Part shown: positions 1 through 9,196 of the stretch, piece by piece
Layout of the letters: each line of letters opens with the position of its first letter
How positions within the stretch are numbered: the first letter of the stretch is position 1
From: Chersky-840 sp036511675
Lineage (GTDB): Bacteria; Actinomycetota; Acidimicrobiia; Acidimicrobiales; UBA8190
DNA length: 64,000 nt
Direction of reading: 5' to 3'
Assembly: GCA_036511675.1 (NCBI GenBank)
Contig: DATCBU010000116.1
Coordinates: 28,271 to 92,270, forward strand
Notes under the pieces: model-generated
The model's input: only the letters and a program-made list of their open reading frames with translations
The model's database searches: none
Told to the model about the DNA's origin: nothing
Translations under genes and position numbers: made by a program

Positions 1-1327
1 GCATCAGCCTGACCATCTTGGTGGGCAATTGGAAGTGGTCATCCAATTCCTGCCGTGACTGCGCGATGACCGCCGACTGTTTGTGCGACGAGACCATGGT
101 CGCCGCTTCGCCGAAGAAGTTCCGCGCCGCCTGGACGGGCTGGGTCACCAGTTCGGGAACCGTGCCCGACACACTGGCCGTCACGATGGTCATGCCGAGC
201 AGAGCCGTGACCAGCCACGCCGGAGACCGCCAAGCGGGCGCGAAGGCGGCCAGGACGATGGGGGCGGCGACGAAGAACACGAGGTCGTGGGCATCGTGTC
301 GCACGAAGCCTTCTTTGAAGAGAAACCACAGCGTCGTGAAGGTGATGAGGCCGACGCCGATCCGTGCTCGGCGTTCCATGCCCCGGGTGGAGACCGCCGC
401 GCAGGCGCCGATCAGAACCACCGCCCCGCTGGCCAGCCAGTACGAGTACGAGCGGGTGGGGTCCTCGAGAGACATGGCCGCCCCGTAGCCACTGATCACA
501 TCGACCGAGGAGCGGGCGAAGGCGAAGAGGTTTCCGAAGCCGTTTCCCGTTCCGAACCAACCCAGGCAAAAGAGCGGGACGGCGCCCAATGCCACCGCGC
601 CTGCCGCTCGCCACCGGTCGGACCGAAGGCAGACGACCGTGATCAGCAGCGCCACCCCGATCCCGATGCCGAGGCTCAACTTCACCAGCGAGAAAAGGCC
701 GAGAGCACCACCTAAGCCGATCCAGATCCACCGAGGAGCTGCGTCTTCCCGTCCCCGGATCAGGACGGACACACACACAATCAGCACGAGGGCGAGTACG
801 TCTTCCACGGCCACGTTGGTCCCGAAGTACCGGGCGCTGACCAAGGACATCCCGCCGACGAAATACGCCACGACCGCGGCGGCGGCCACCGGGAGGGTGT
901 GTCTCAGCACCCACGTCAATGTGCCGAAGATCGTCGTCAGGAACGCCAGTGCGAAAAGGAAGGCGAGGACGGTGTTGGAGATGAAGAAGAGTTGCGGCGA
1001 AACCAGAAAGCCGAGTGGTCCGAACGTGAACACGACGCGTGACCCGAAGGCGAGATGGTCGTGGGCTGCCATCGTGATGGCGGCGCGCCAAGACGATCCG
1101 ATCCCACTGGCTACGATCAAGCGTCCCGTCGACGTCGGCCAGGCCAGCACGGCGAGGACCAGGCCAAGAAACAGATTCGAGGTCAGGAGTGGTTTCCATC
1201 GCGACGCGCCGGTCCAACGAGTGTGGCGGCCGGCTCTCGTCCGGCCCGGACGGGCCGGGGGAGTGGGAACGGGCTCAGCCAACTCGGTAGCGGTCACACT
1301 GTTCGCGGCGGCACCCGATCCGTCCAA
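1..1327 (-). CDS. Polytopic membrane protein of envelope polysaccharide locus (3' end outside window)
   Basis: A 442-codon frame is open to the left edge of the window, so the C-terminus is missing. TTG at 1327 is taken as start because AAGGAG lies five bases upstream (1338-1333), and the gene begins 30 bases after the preceding methyltransferase stop. About 50 Pro/Arg-rich cytoplasmic residues are followed by many hydrophobic segments, with a motif FTFGPLGFL after the first. It resembles large uncharacterised membrane proteins or glycosyltransferase-like proteins of actinobacterial surface-glycan clusters, but I do not recognise a named family. It shares strand and likely transcript with the methyltransferase and DUF2142-type genes upstream. 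One TTA codon (715-713) occurs, rare in this DNA. Confidence 0.75.
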   Translation of the reverse strand, partial: MDGSGAAANSVTATELAEPVPTPPARPGRTRAGRHTRWTGASRWKPLLTSNLFLGLVLAVLAWPTSTGRLIVASGIGSSWRAAITMAAHDHLAFGSRVVFTFGPLGFLVSPQLFFISNTVLAFLFALAFLTTIFGTLTWVLRHTLPVAAAAVVAYFVGGMSLVSARYFGTNVAVEDVLALVLIVCVSVLIRGREDAAPRWIWIGLGGALGLFSLVKLSLGIGIGVALLITVVCLRSDRWRAAGAVALGAVPLFCLGWFGTGNGFGNLFAFARSSVDVISGYGAAMSLEDPTRSYSYWLASGAVVLIGACAAVSTRGMERRARIGVGLITFTTLWFLFKEGFVRHDAHDLVFFVAAPIVLAAFAPAWRSPAWLVTALLGMTIVTASVSGTVPELVTQPVQAARNFFGEAATMVSSHKQSAVIAQSRQELDDHFQLPTKMVRLM

Positions 1328-1357
1328 GGATGCTCCTTCAGTCTGGAGTTGGCCGGT

Positions 1358-2002
1358 TCAGGCCGCGGCGATGACGAGGAATTGCTTGCCCAAGAGTCGA
1401 AACGCCCAGGGATTGCGCAAGTAGAGGCGCGTCAGGGTTTTCGATGGTGGGAGTCGGCCCCTGAACGAGTAGGGGAGGTAACGCGGCAACACGGATCGGA
1501 TGTCGAATCCTGCCGCGTAGAGATGTTCCTGAACCGAGACGTGCGTGAGGGCCAGGACGTGATCGGCACAGTCGAAGTATTCGTTGGCGCAGTACTTGAA
1601 ATTGGGACCGAGGACGGCGACCACCCCGCCAGGCCGGATGGCGGCATGCATCTTCTGAAGACAGCGCTGCACATCCTCGTAGGTCATGAGGTGCTCGAGC
1701 AGGTTCGAGAGCAACACGCCGTCGAAGTGTCTCGGAGGTAGCTCCACGTCGAACATGTCCGAGACGACGGTGTGGATGCCCTTGCTTTCGAGATCGGTCA
1801 CCGAGGGCATTTGATCGATCGCCCAGCGCTCCCGAGCGGGAACGGCGCTGATGAATTCCCCTCGTCCCGCCGCAGGGTCGAGCACGACCTCGGGACTCCC
1901 CATGCGGACGAAGAGATCCTCGGTGATGGCGGTCCAGACTGCCTCGCGCTCACCCTGGTCGTAGTCTCGAAAGCGGTATTCGTAGAGTCTTCGGTAGTCC
2001 AT
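1358..2002 (-). CDS. Class I SAM-dependent methyltransferase
   Basis: A 214-residue protein with the Rossmann methyltransferase pattern: motif I VVLDPAAGRGEF around residue 40, an acidic strand end near residue 65, and VLLSNLLEHLMTYEDV (motif IV region) near 95, followed by RPGGVVAVLGPNFK. This is the Methyltransf_11/23 type that usually modifies small molecules or sugars. It sits between two membrane-protein genes of the polysaccharide locus, so a glycan or lipid-linked sugar is the likely substrate (inference). ATG at 2002; no clear ribosome site is visible. The TGA stop lies 30 bases before the TTG start of the next gene. Confidence 0.85.
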   Translation of the reverse strand: MDYRRLYEYRFRDYDQGEREAVWTAITEDLFVRMGSPEVVLDPAAGRGEFISAVPARERWAIDQMPSVTDLESKGIHTVVSDMFDVELPPRHFDGVLLSNLLEHLMTYEDVQRCLQKMHAAIRPGGVVAVLGPNFKYCANEYFDCADHVLALTHVSVQEHLYAAGFDIRSVLPRYLPYSFRGRLPPSKTLTRLYLRNPWAFRLLGKQFLVIAAA

Positions 2003-2149
2003 GGCCCCTGGTTCGAATCGTGTGCTTCTCGAGCTCGGCTGCGACGCTCACGATGTATCTCCGAAACGCCGAGGTCACTGTAGCGCCGACGGCCAGGGGG
2101 GAACGGCGACAAAGGTCAGCGGATCGAGATGCGTCGGCAGCCAGGCCCG

Positions 2150-3604
2150 TCAGGCTAAGGCGTATGCCACGAAGGCAACGCTCAGCAGTCCCACGGCCAC
2201 CGTGCAGATCCCCGTCCATCGTGTCCGAATCGCGTCAGCCGTGCACACGATCATGGCCGGAAGGAGCGTAAACCCATACCGGGGTGGCATCGGGATGTAC
2301 TGGTGCATGGACAGATAGTTGAGAATCACGAAGATCGGCCCACCCAAGACGGCCAAGATCAGCGTCGCCCTCGCCAACGATGCGATGGCGTGATTGCGGG
2401 CGTTGAAGATGGCCGCCGCCACGATGCCGGCCAGTAGGAGCCATGACAGGAGGTTCGCCATGTCTATCGTCCACACGTTTTCGGTCGATGGGGGGACGTA
2501 GGCGCCTGGAACGGGAGCCAGGAAGATTCCGAAGGTGGATGCGATCTGATCCAGGGAGATCGAGTGCACGATGAATTGCTGATTGACCAAGATCTTGTTC
2601 GGGTCGATCGTCTCCGTGACACGCTGCAAGATCGTCCATGCCGCCGCGATGGCCAACGTCGTCATCGCGATGATGCCGACGGCCCTCGTCTGCGCGTGCT
2701 GGACGAGGCGGAGCGGGACGCGAGCTCCTTGCCTGAGCAGGCTCCCCTGGCCCCGGTTGACGGTGGAGTCGACTCCTGTCGTCAGGTCCTGGCCCGCGGT
2801 CGTGGGCATCGTGACTCCATTTCTGACGCGAAGGAGGAAGTAGAGGGCGATCATCATCACCACGATGCTGTCCTGGAGCTTGATTGCGGTCCCGACGAAC
2901 CCGATGCCGACCAACGCGATCCAGCGCCACCTGCCACCTTCCTCCCATCGGGACGTCAGGTACAACACCGCAGCTCCGATGAGCGTGGAGGCAGCGTCGG
3001 GGGTGACGGTGGAATTGGTTTGCAGGATCGACGGGGCTGAGGCTAAGAGGACGAGAAGGCCCACCAGAGGGAGGCGCTTGGCGCCTAGCCGGAGCCCTGC
3101 CGCGTAGGTCAACACCAAACCGGCCGCCAACCACAAGGCACCGACGAGCCTCCAGGCTGTCACCCAGCTCTTGGTCCCCGTGGCGTGCTTCACGACCTCT
3201 CCTGCCGCCCAGGTGATGTCGTAGTAGGTCGGAGGATGGATGTACGCCGTGTCGTAGCCCTGGTCCTGGAACACTGACACTTTGAGGTTCTTGGTGGAGC
3301 AAGGTGGCGTCGGGTAGATGGAGTCGAGACCTCGGCACGCCTCTTCTCGCATGGCGGGCTCGACGAGTTTCGTGCCCGCGATCACCGGGTGCACACCCGG
3401 AGATCGGAACATGTAATCGATGTGCTCGAGTTCGTCGATCGGCGAGAGCTTCGTGTATGCCCGGACGTGGAGAGGTACCAGGAGCATGGGAACAGCGACG
3501 AGAAGCAAGGGGGGCGCCCACTTGCGGATGACCGCACCTCGGCGCGCCCGGGACGACTTCTGGGAGTCCCTGTCTGTCTCGTCGGTCGTCGCCAGGTTGG
3601 TCAC
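2150..3604 (-). CDS. DUF2142-like polytopic membrane protein
   Basis: About 484 residues with a short hydrophilic N-terminus, a first membrane helix near residue 35 (APPLLLVAVPMLLVPLHV), a large extracytoplasmic loop with the motif SPIDELEHIDY, and roughly ten more hydrophobic segments. The periplasmic D-E-x-x-H after the first helix is typical of DUF2142 and GT-C glycosyltransferases, which use a lipid-phosphate sugar donor. GTG 3604 is preferred over an upstream ATG at 3775 because the extra 57 residues are low-complexity and overlap the divergent gene's leader. Two TTA codons (3046-3044 and 2158-2156) are present. It probably acts in export or assembly of the surface polymer of this locus. 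Confidence 0.75.
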   Translation of the reverse strand: MTNLATTDETDRDSQKSSRARRGAVIRKWAPPLLLVAVPMLLVPLHVRAYTKLSPIDELEHIDYMFRSPGVHPVIAGTKLVEPAMREEACRGLDSIYPTPPCSTKNLKVSVFQDQGYDTAYIHPPTYYDITWAAGEVVKHATGTKSWVTAWRLVGALWLAAGLVLTYAAGLRLGAKRLPLVGLLVLLASAPSILQTNSTVTPDAASTLIGAAVLYLTSRWEEGGRWRWIALVGIGFVGTAIKLQDSIVVMMIALYFLLRVRNGVTMPTTAGQDLTTGVDSTVNRGQGSLLRQGARVPLRLVQHAQTRAVGIIAMTTLAIAAAWTILQRVTETIDPNKILVNQQFIVHSISLDQIASTFGIFLAPVPGAYVPPSTENVWTIDMANLLSWLLLAGIVAAAIFNARNHAIASLARATLILAVLGGPIFVILNYLSMHQYIPMPPRYGFTLLPAMIVCTADAIRTRWTGICTVAVGLLSVAFVAYALA

Positions 3605-3906
3605 CGTACTGTCATCTTCATTCGTGAACCAAGTCCTGTGCCGGGCTCGTCTCTCGGTTCCCAGATCCTGACGGTGGATCCCACGCAGACGGGCGTTGTA
3701 TAACACAGGGTGTTCGGGCTCCTGCGGATGTGCCCCGACTGCCGATTCGATCGTTTCCGTGATCGGCGGTGGCAACGGCCGTCGGTTTCCTGGCCAGCGC
3801 TTTGGCGCAATTCGCTGTCATCCGGTCTCTTTCTTCTGGTCGAGTCATTGCCATCTGGGCGAGTGCCGCGGTGATATCCTGCCTCTGTGCTCAAGGACCG
3901 CGCCGG

Positions 3907-6900
3907 ATGAGCGGGACGCGGGAGCACGCGCCCGACCAGGGGCGTGTCGAGGGCGTGTTCATTCTCGGCATGTACGACAGTGGCGCCGAGCTCGTGCAAG
4001 GCCAGCTCGGTCGTATGGGTCTCCGGTCGCTGGGCGCCGACCGCAAGGCCGATCCTCTCGTCGCCTTCAACGACCGGCTGCTCGAAGCCGCCGGAGGCTC
4101 GAGGGACGAGCTTCCCGAGGTCGCTCCGGGAGAGGTGGCCCGGATCCTGGGTCGGTTCGCCGATGAAGCCAGATCGCTGTTTCGAGCGCTCATCGAGTCG
4201 CCGGGCGTCAGCGGGGACACAACTCCGTGGGTGTGGGCGGATCCTGCCAACAGTTTCCTGATCCCCTTCTGGGCCCACACGCTCGCCGAGCCTGTCGCCG
4301 TCATCCTCGTGCACCGGCAACCGGGAGATGTCGTGTCGTCGGGCACGTCACTCAATTTGAGTGACGCCAGGACCCTTGACCAGTGGGACCGACACAACCG
4401 AGCGGCATTGGTGCAGTGCTCGGAATGGCCGTCGATGGTGATGAGCTACGAGGCGCTGGTGTCAAAACCGAAGGATGCCATTTTCGAATTGGGCGAGTTC
4501 GTCGAACGGTGCGGACTGTCCGTGGCGCCCGACGCCGAGGGTGCGATCGAGCTCGTCGGCGGCCTGTCCATTGACGAGGGGACGGCGGCAGACCAGTCGA
4601 TTGTGAACGTGCAGTACAGAGTGCTCGCCGACGTGCTCGGGCAGCTCGACGGGATCCACGTCGACGACCACACCAGACCTGACAACTCCGGGCCGCTCTT
4701 GGAGGCCGTCTCGAGCTTCTATGGAGAGGACTACTACGGAACTTCCTACGATCAGAGCGGCGTCCCGTATCGAAGAGGCGAGAAGCTGTGGGAGGACCTG
4801 TTCGCTCGCTTGGCGAGCTCCATCGTGGCGACACTCGGTCCCCACACAGTGCTGGACATGGGGTGTGCCACCGGGATGTTGGTGGAAGCGCTTCGGGATC
4901 GGGGAGTAGACGCCCGGGGGATCGACGTCTCCGCTTGGGCGATCAGCCAGGTTCCCGGCTCCCTCCGCCCGTTTTGCAAGGTGGGCTCGATCACCGATGA
5001 GCTCGATGGTCGTTACGACCTGATCACCTGTTTTGAGGTCCTCGAGCACCTTCCTCCCTCGCTTGCGGCTGAGTCCGTCGCCAACCTGTGCCGGCATTCC
5101 GACGCAATCCTCTTCTCGTCCACTCCGGACGACTTCGACGAGCCGACGCACCTCAACGTCGAATCTGGTGGCTATTGGGCACGGTTGTTCTTTCGGCAGG
5201 GTTTTGGGCGCGATGTCGACTTCGACGCTTCGTTCCTTGCGCCCCACGCCGTGCTCTTCCGACGTGGCGACGTCAACGTCGACACGTTGATCGAAGACTA
5301 TGAGCGCGGCCTGTGGAGTGTCACCTCGAACATGGGAGCCGATCTCCAAGAGGTTGTCGCCATGAACGCTCTACTGACCGAACAGAACAACGAGCTCGCT
5401 CCGCTGGTACGCGAGACCGAGCGCCTTCGTGAGGCCCTCAGTGACCTGGAGCGCCGGGGATCGGCCGAGGCACAGGCGTCTTTCGAGATGGCGCGACAGT
5501 ACGAGGTCAGCGAGCGTCGGCTCGCCCAAGTGTTGCGTCTTCGTGATGCCGAGATCGATGCCATTCATCGCACCAAAGTCTTCCGGTATACGGCGATGTT
5601 GCGCAAGGTTTACGGGCGGGTCCGACGCTCTGGCGAGCCGGTCCAGCTCTCCGCGCCCACCAGTCCGCGCGCCTACCCGTTCGACGGCACCTATGCCGGG
5701 TGGGTCGAGGAGTTCGACACCCTCGACGACGTCACGCGGGCCACGATCCGGGATCGTGTGGCGGGGTTGGGCCACCAACCCGTCCTCACGATGATCATGC
5801 CGGTCTACAACTCGCCACCCGACCTTTTGCAGGCGGCCATCGATTCCGTGAGGGCACAGCTCTACACGAATTGGGAGCTCTGTATCGCCGATGACTGCTC
5901 GTCGGACGCCCATGTCGCTGAGATCCTGTCCGACTACGCGGCGATGGACACTCGTATCAAGGTGACGAGTCGGGAGACCAACGGGCACATCTCCGTGGCT
6001 TCCAATACCGCATTGTCAACGGCGACCGGGGAATGGGTCGGCTGTCTGGACCATGACGACATCTTGGCCGAGCATGCCCTGGCGTTGGTAGCGGCCGCCA
6101 TCGCCGATCACCCCGAGGTGGGCATCGTCTACAGCGACGAGGACAAGCTCGATGGTGCCGGGGTCCGTCACGGCCCCTACTTCAAGCCTGATTTCGACCC
6201 GTTGTTGCTGCTCGGTCAGAACTACCTCAGCCACCTGTGCCTGTTCCGTCGAGACCTCGTGACCGAGGCCGGTGGGTACCGGGAGGGGTACGAGGGAAGC
6301 CAGGACTGGGATCTCACACTGCGAGTCTCCGAGCTCGTGACCCCGGAGCAGGTGGTCCACATTCCGCACGTTCTGTACCACTGGCGGGCTCATGCCGGTT
6401 CGACGGCGTCGGGGCTCGCTGCGAAGCCGTACGCGGTCGACGCCGGCAGGCGGGCCGTGGCCGATCACCTTGCCAGGACCGGCCGCCCGGCCCGCGTCAC
6501 CCCGGCGCGGATCGGAAGTTCAGGATTCAACCGCGTGTCCTGGGCCCCTCCTGAAGCGGAGCCTCTCGTTTCCATCATCATCCCCACGAGAGACGGGGGG
6601 CCTGTGCTGCGACGGTGCGTCGACAGCGTGATGGCCATGACCACGTACACGAACGTGGAGATCGTGGTGGTGGACAATGCCAGTCGGGGTGTCGACACCC
6701 TGGAATACCTGCGCGCCCATCAAGATCGGCTGATCGTGATCCGCGACGAGCAACCGTTCAACTTCTCGGCGATCAACAACGCCGCGGTGCGACGGACTTC
6801 GGGCGAGATCATCTGCTTGTTGAACGACGACACCGAGGTCATCTCCGAAGACTGGCTCACCGAGATGGTCGGGCATATCTCGCAACCCGGGATCGGAGCG

Positions 6901-7404
6901 GTGGGGGCGAAGCTCTACTACGACGACGGCCGGGTCCAACACGGAGGGATCGTTCTCGGGATCCACGGGGTGGCCGCATATTCGTACCGATTCTCCGGAC
7001 GCCTGTCGCCGGGTTATAGCGGGCGGTTGCAGCTGGCCCAGCACATGTCGGCCGTCACCGCCGCCTGCATGGCGGTGCGGCGTGAGGCGTGGGATCAGGT
7101 TGGGGGCCTCGACGAGCAGAACCTGCCGGGCGCCTTCCATGACGTGGATTTCTGCCTTCGGCTGCGCCAGAGCGGATGGGGGATTGTATGGACCCCTTAC
7201 GCCGAGCTGTTCCATCACAAGCCCATCGGTCGTGGTACCGATGACACCGAGCCTCGAGCCGAGGACTTGTCCCGCGAGTTCACCTACATGCAGAACCGGT
7301 GGGGACCTCAGGTCCTGCTCCATGACCCCTACTACAACCCCAACTTGTCGCTCGAGGCCGGGGATTTCTCCTTGGCGGGCCCACCTCGCGCCTCCTACCG
7401 CTGA
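3907..7404 (+). CDS. Multidomain sulfotransferase-like / methyltransferase / double GT2 glycosyltransferase
   Basis: A 1165-residue fusion. Residues ~15-230 resemble the sulfotransferase fold (FILGMYDSGAELV in place of the usual PAPS-loop, then VILVHRQPGDVVSSG). Residues ~290-440 are a class I methyltransferase (VLDMGCATGML at ~314, ITCFEVLEHLP). A charged coiled-coil spans ~475-560. Two GT2 domains follow: the first at ~627 (MIMPVYNSP, CLDHDDILAEHA, QDWDLTLR), the second at ~887 (SIIIPTRDGG, LLNDDTEVISEDW). ATG 3907 is chosen because AAGGA lies nine bases upstream; a longer frame begins at 3769. The multi-activity layout suggests synthesis and capping of a surface glycan on one scaffold. The N-terminal domain lacks a convincing PAPS-binding P-loop, so its activity is doubtful. 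Confidence 0.85.
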   Translation: MSGTREHAPDQGRVEGVFILGMYDSGAELVQGQLGRMGLRSLGADRKADPLVAFNDRLLEAAGGSRDELPEVAPGEVARILGRFADEARSLFRALIESPGVSGDTTPWVWADPANSFLIPFWAHTLAEPVAVILVHRQPGDVVSSGTSLNLSDARTLDQWDRHNRAALVQCSEWPSMVMSYEALVSKPKDAIFELGEFVERCGLSVAPDAEGAIELVGGLSIDEGTAADQSIVNVQYRVLADVLGQLDGIHVDDHTRPDNSGPLLEAVSSFYGEDYYGTSYDQSGVPYRRGEKLWEDLFARLASSIVATLGPHTVLDMGCATGMLVEALRDRGVDARGIDVSAWAISQVPGSLRPFCKVGSITDELDGRYDLITCFEVLEHLPPSLAAESVANLCRHSDAILFSSTPDDFDEPTHLNVESGGYWARLFFRQGFGRDVDFDASFLAPHAVLFRRGDVNVDTLIEDYERGLWSVTSNMGADLQEVVAMNALLTEQNNELAPLVRETERLREALSDLERRGSAEAQASFEMARQYEVSERRLAQVLRLRDAEIDAIHRTKVFRYTAMLRKVYGRVRRSGEPVQLSAPTSPRAYPFDGTYAGWVEEFDTLDDVTRATIRDRVAGLGHQPVLTMIMPVYNSPPDLLQAAIDSVRAQLYTNWELCIADDCSSDAHVAEILSDYAAMDTRIKVTSRETNGHISVASNTALSTATGEWVGCLDHDDILAEHALALVAAAIADHPEVGIVYSDEDKLDGAGVRHGPYFKPDFDPLLLLGQNYLSHLCLFRRDLVTEAGGYREGYEGSQDWDLTLRVSELVTPEQVVHIPHVLYHWRAHAGSTASGLAAKPYAVDAGRRAVADHLARTGRPARVTPARIGSSGFNRVSWAPPEAEPLVSIIIPTRDGGPVLRRCVDSVMAMTTYTNVEIVVVDNASRGVDTLEYLRAHQDRLIVIRDEQPFNFSAINNAAVRRTSGEIICLLNDDTEVISEDWLTEMVGHISQPGIGAVGAKLYYDDGRVQHGGIVLGIHGVAAYSYRFSGRLSPGYSGRLQLAQHMSAVTAACMAVRREAWDQVGGLDEQNLPGAFHDVDFCLRLRQSGWGIVWTPYAELFHHKPIGRGTDDTEPRAEDLSREFTYMQNRWGPQVLLHDPYYNPNLSLEAGDFSLAGPPRASYR

Positions 7405-7472
7405 TCATCCGAGGGGTGTGCCTCGCCGGATCGGCGTGACATCCAGGTGGCGGGGGGTACTGCCGACCTGCC

Positions 7473-7478
7473 TAGCAT
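7473..7478 (+). promoter_or_regulatory. -10 box (TAGCAT), leaderless promoter of aminotransferase
   Basis: TAGCAT ends six bases before GTG 7485 and no Shine-Dalgarno precedes the start, which predicts a transcript beginning at or next to the start codon. Confidence 0.45.
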
Positions 7479-7484
7479 CCTGGG

Positions 7485-8576
7485 GTGGTGCTCAGCGACC
7501 GCGTCCTGATGGGGCCAGGGCCCTCCAACCTCTATCCCGAGGTCGTCTCGGCTTTCACGCGGCCGCTCCTCGGCCACCTCGATCCCGAGTTCCTCGAGGT
7601 CCTCGACGAGACCTGCGAACGGCTCCGGGCGGTGTTCCGGACCGAGAACGCCCTCACCCTGCCCGTGAGCGGGACGGGCTCGGCGGGGATGGAAGCGGCG
7701 TTGGTGAATGTGGCCGGACCGGGCGATGTCGTCGTCGTGGGCGTGAACGGCTTGTTCGGTGAGCGCATGTGCGATGTGGCGGAGCGCCTCGGGGCCCGGG
7801 TGGTCCGGGTGGATGCCCCGTGGGGTGCGCCCCTCGATCCCGAGGCCTTGCTCGGCGCGCACCGCTCCCCGACGGTGATCGCCCTCGTCCATGCCGAGAC
7901 CTCGACGGGTGTGCGCAACGACGTCGAGGAGCTGGCGCGGGGCAAAGGAGACGCCCTGCTCCTGGTGGACGCCGTCACCTCGCTCGGGGGCATCCCCTTC
8001 GACGCCGACCGGTGGGGGATCGATCTCGCCTACAGCGGGACGCAGAAGTGTCTCGGGGTGCCCCCCGGCCTGTCGCCGCTGACGGTCAGCGCCGCCGCTC
8101 GGGCCCGCCTCAAGCAGCGCCCTCCGTCGTGGTACTTCGACCTCGGTCTGATCGCCCGCTACGTCGAGGGCGCCGGGGGCCGCACCTATCACCACACGGC
8201 GCCGGTGTCGATGGTGTTCGCCCTCCACGCCGGGTTGGGCGTGCTGCTGGAAGAGGGTCTCGAGAACGCCTGGGCTCGTCACCTGGCCTGCGGACAGGCC
8301 CTGCAGGGAGGCCTCGAGAAGCTTGGGTTCAAGCTCGTCGCCCCCGCCGAGCACCGCCTGCCCCAGCTCACCACGGTGTGGGTTCCCGACGACCTCGGCG
8401 CCATGAGTGAAGCCGAGGTCCGGGCCACCCTGCTGCAGCGCTACGGGATCGAGATCGGCGCCGGTGTGGGCGCCATGGCCGGTCGGGCGTGGCGCATCGG
8501 TTGCATGGGCCACACGGCGCGACTGCGCAACGTGGAGCTGCTTCTCGGGGCGCTGGGGGAGGTGTTGGGACGGTGA
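7485..8576 (+). CDS. Class V aminotransferase (alanine-glyoxylate / serine-pyruvate type)
   Basis: A 363-residue PLP enzyme opening with MGPGPSNLYPEV, the hallmark of the alanine-glyoxylate/serine-glyoxylate aminotransferase subfamily. The PLP lysine is in SGTQKCLGVPPGLSP, preceded by VDAVTSLGG carrying the cofactor-binding aspartate. C-terminal residues GIEIGAGVGAMAGRAWRIG match the substrate-carboxylate arginine region. It transfers an amino group from alanine or serine to glyoxylate in the cytosol; the physiological donor cannot be read from sequence. The gene overlaps the following GNAT gene by GTGA, implying co-translation. A TAGCAT box six bases upstream of the GTG suggests leaderless expression. 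Confidence 0.9.
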   Translation: MVLSDRVLMGPGPSNLYPEVVSAFTRPLLGHLDPEFLEVLDETCERLRAVFRTENALTLPVSGTGSAGMEAALVNVAGPGDVVVVGVNGLFGERMCDVAERLGARVVRVDAPWGAPLDPEALLGAHRSPTVIALVHAETSTGVRNDVEELARGKGDALLLVDAVTSLGGIPFDADRWGIDLAYSGTQKCLGVPPGLSPLTVSAAARARLKQRPPSWYFDLGLIARYVEGAGGRTYHHTAPVSMVFALHAGLGVLLEEGLENAWARHLACGQALQGGLEKLGFKLVAPAEHRLPQLTTVWVPDDLGAMSEAEVRATLLQRYGIEIGAGVGAMAGRAWRIGCMGHTARLRNVELLLGALGEVLGR

Positions 8577-9193
8577 TCGGCCGGACGGCTCGCGCCACGC
8601 CGCTCGAGCTCAGTGGAGGACGGATCCGACTCCGGACCCTCAGCGAGGATGACTACGAGAGCTGGTTCGAGGTGCGCGCCCGGTGTCGTCGGTGGCTCGT
8701 CCCGTGGGAGCCCCGGCCCACCGGGGCGCCGTTGACACCCGAGGACCGGGCCAGCTTCTCGGCCCGGTGCGCAGCGCGTGAGCGTGAGCGCCAGATGGGC
8801 AGTGGCTACGGCTTCGGCATCTTCGTAGGGGAACGCTTCGCCGGCGAGATCACCTTGTCGTCGATCCAGCGGGGCCCGTTCCAGAACGCCTTCGTCGGCT
8901 ATTGGGTGGACGAGGCCTTGGCCGGCCAGGGGCTCGCGCCCGAGGCCACGGTGGCGGTCCTGCGCTTCGCCTTCGAAGAGCTCGGCCTGCACCGCGTCGA
9001 GATCGCCATCGTGCCGCGCAATCGAGCCAGCCGGAGAGTGGTCGAGAAGCTGGACCTGCGCCAAGAGGGCGTGGCGGTCCGGTACCTGGAGATCGACGGG
9101 CATTGGGAGGACCACGTCCGCTACGCCATGACCGCCGAGGAGTGGACCGTGCGGGCCGATGTGCTCGTCCGCGGGTGGCTCACCCGGCCCTGA
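8573..9193 (+). CDS. GNAT-family N-acetyltransferase (RimJ/RimL-like)
   Basis: A 206-residue protein with the RimJ/RimL organisation: GRIRLRTLSEDDYESW at the start, GEITLSSIQRGPFQNAFVGYWVDE in the core with the acetyl-CoA-binding stretch AGQGLAPEA, then LGLHRVEIAIVPRNRASRRV and the conserved terminal LRQEGVAV. Members acetylate N-termini of ribosomal proteins or small amines, and GYWV with the downstream N-x-A-S-R pattern is characteristic. GTG 8573 is chosen because it overlaps the aminotransferase stop (GTGA) and removes a spurious arginine-rich extension. Target unknown. Confidence 0.88.
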   Translation: MIGRTARATPLELSGGRIRLRTLSEDDYESWFEVRARCRRWLVPWEPRPTGAPLTPEDRASFSARCAARERERQMGSGYGFGIFVGERFAGEITLSSIQRGPFQNAFVGYWVDEALAGQGLAPEATVAVLRFAFEELGLHRVEIAIVPRNRASRRVVEKLDLRQEGVAVRYLEIDGHWEDHVRYAMTAEEWTVRADVLVRGWLTRP

Positions 9194-9196
9194 CGC

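Noticed and set aside
39..1217. Arg/His-rich 392-codon minus frame
   Set aside because: It is a shadow of the true membrane-protein frame, which is open from TTG 1327 to the window edge with hydrophobic segments and codon usage fitting its neighbours.
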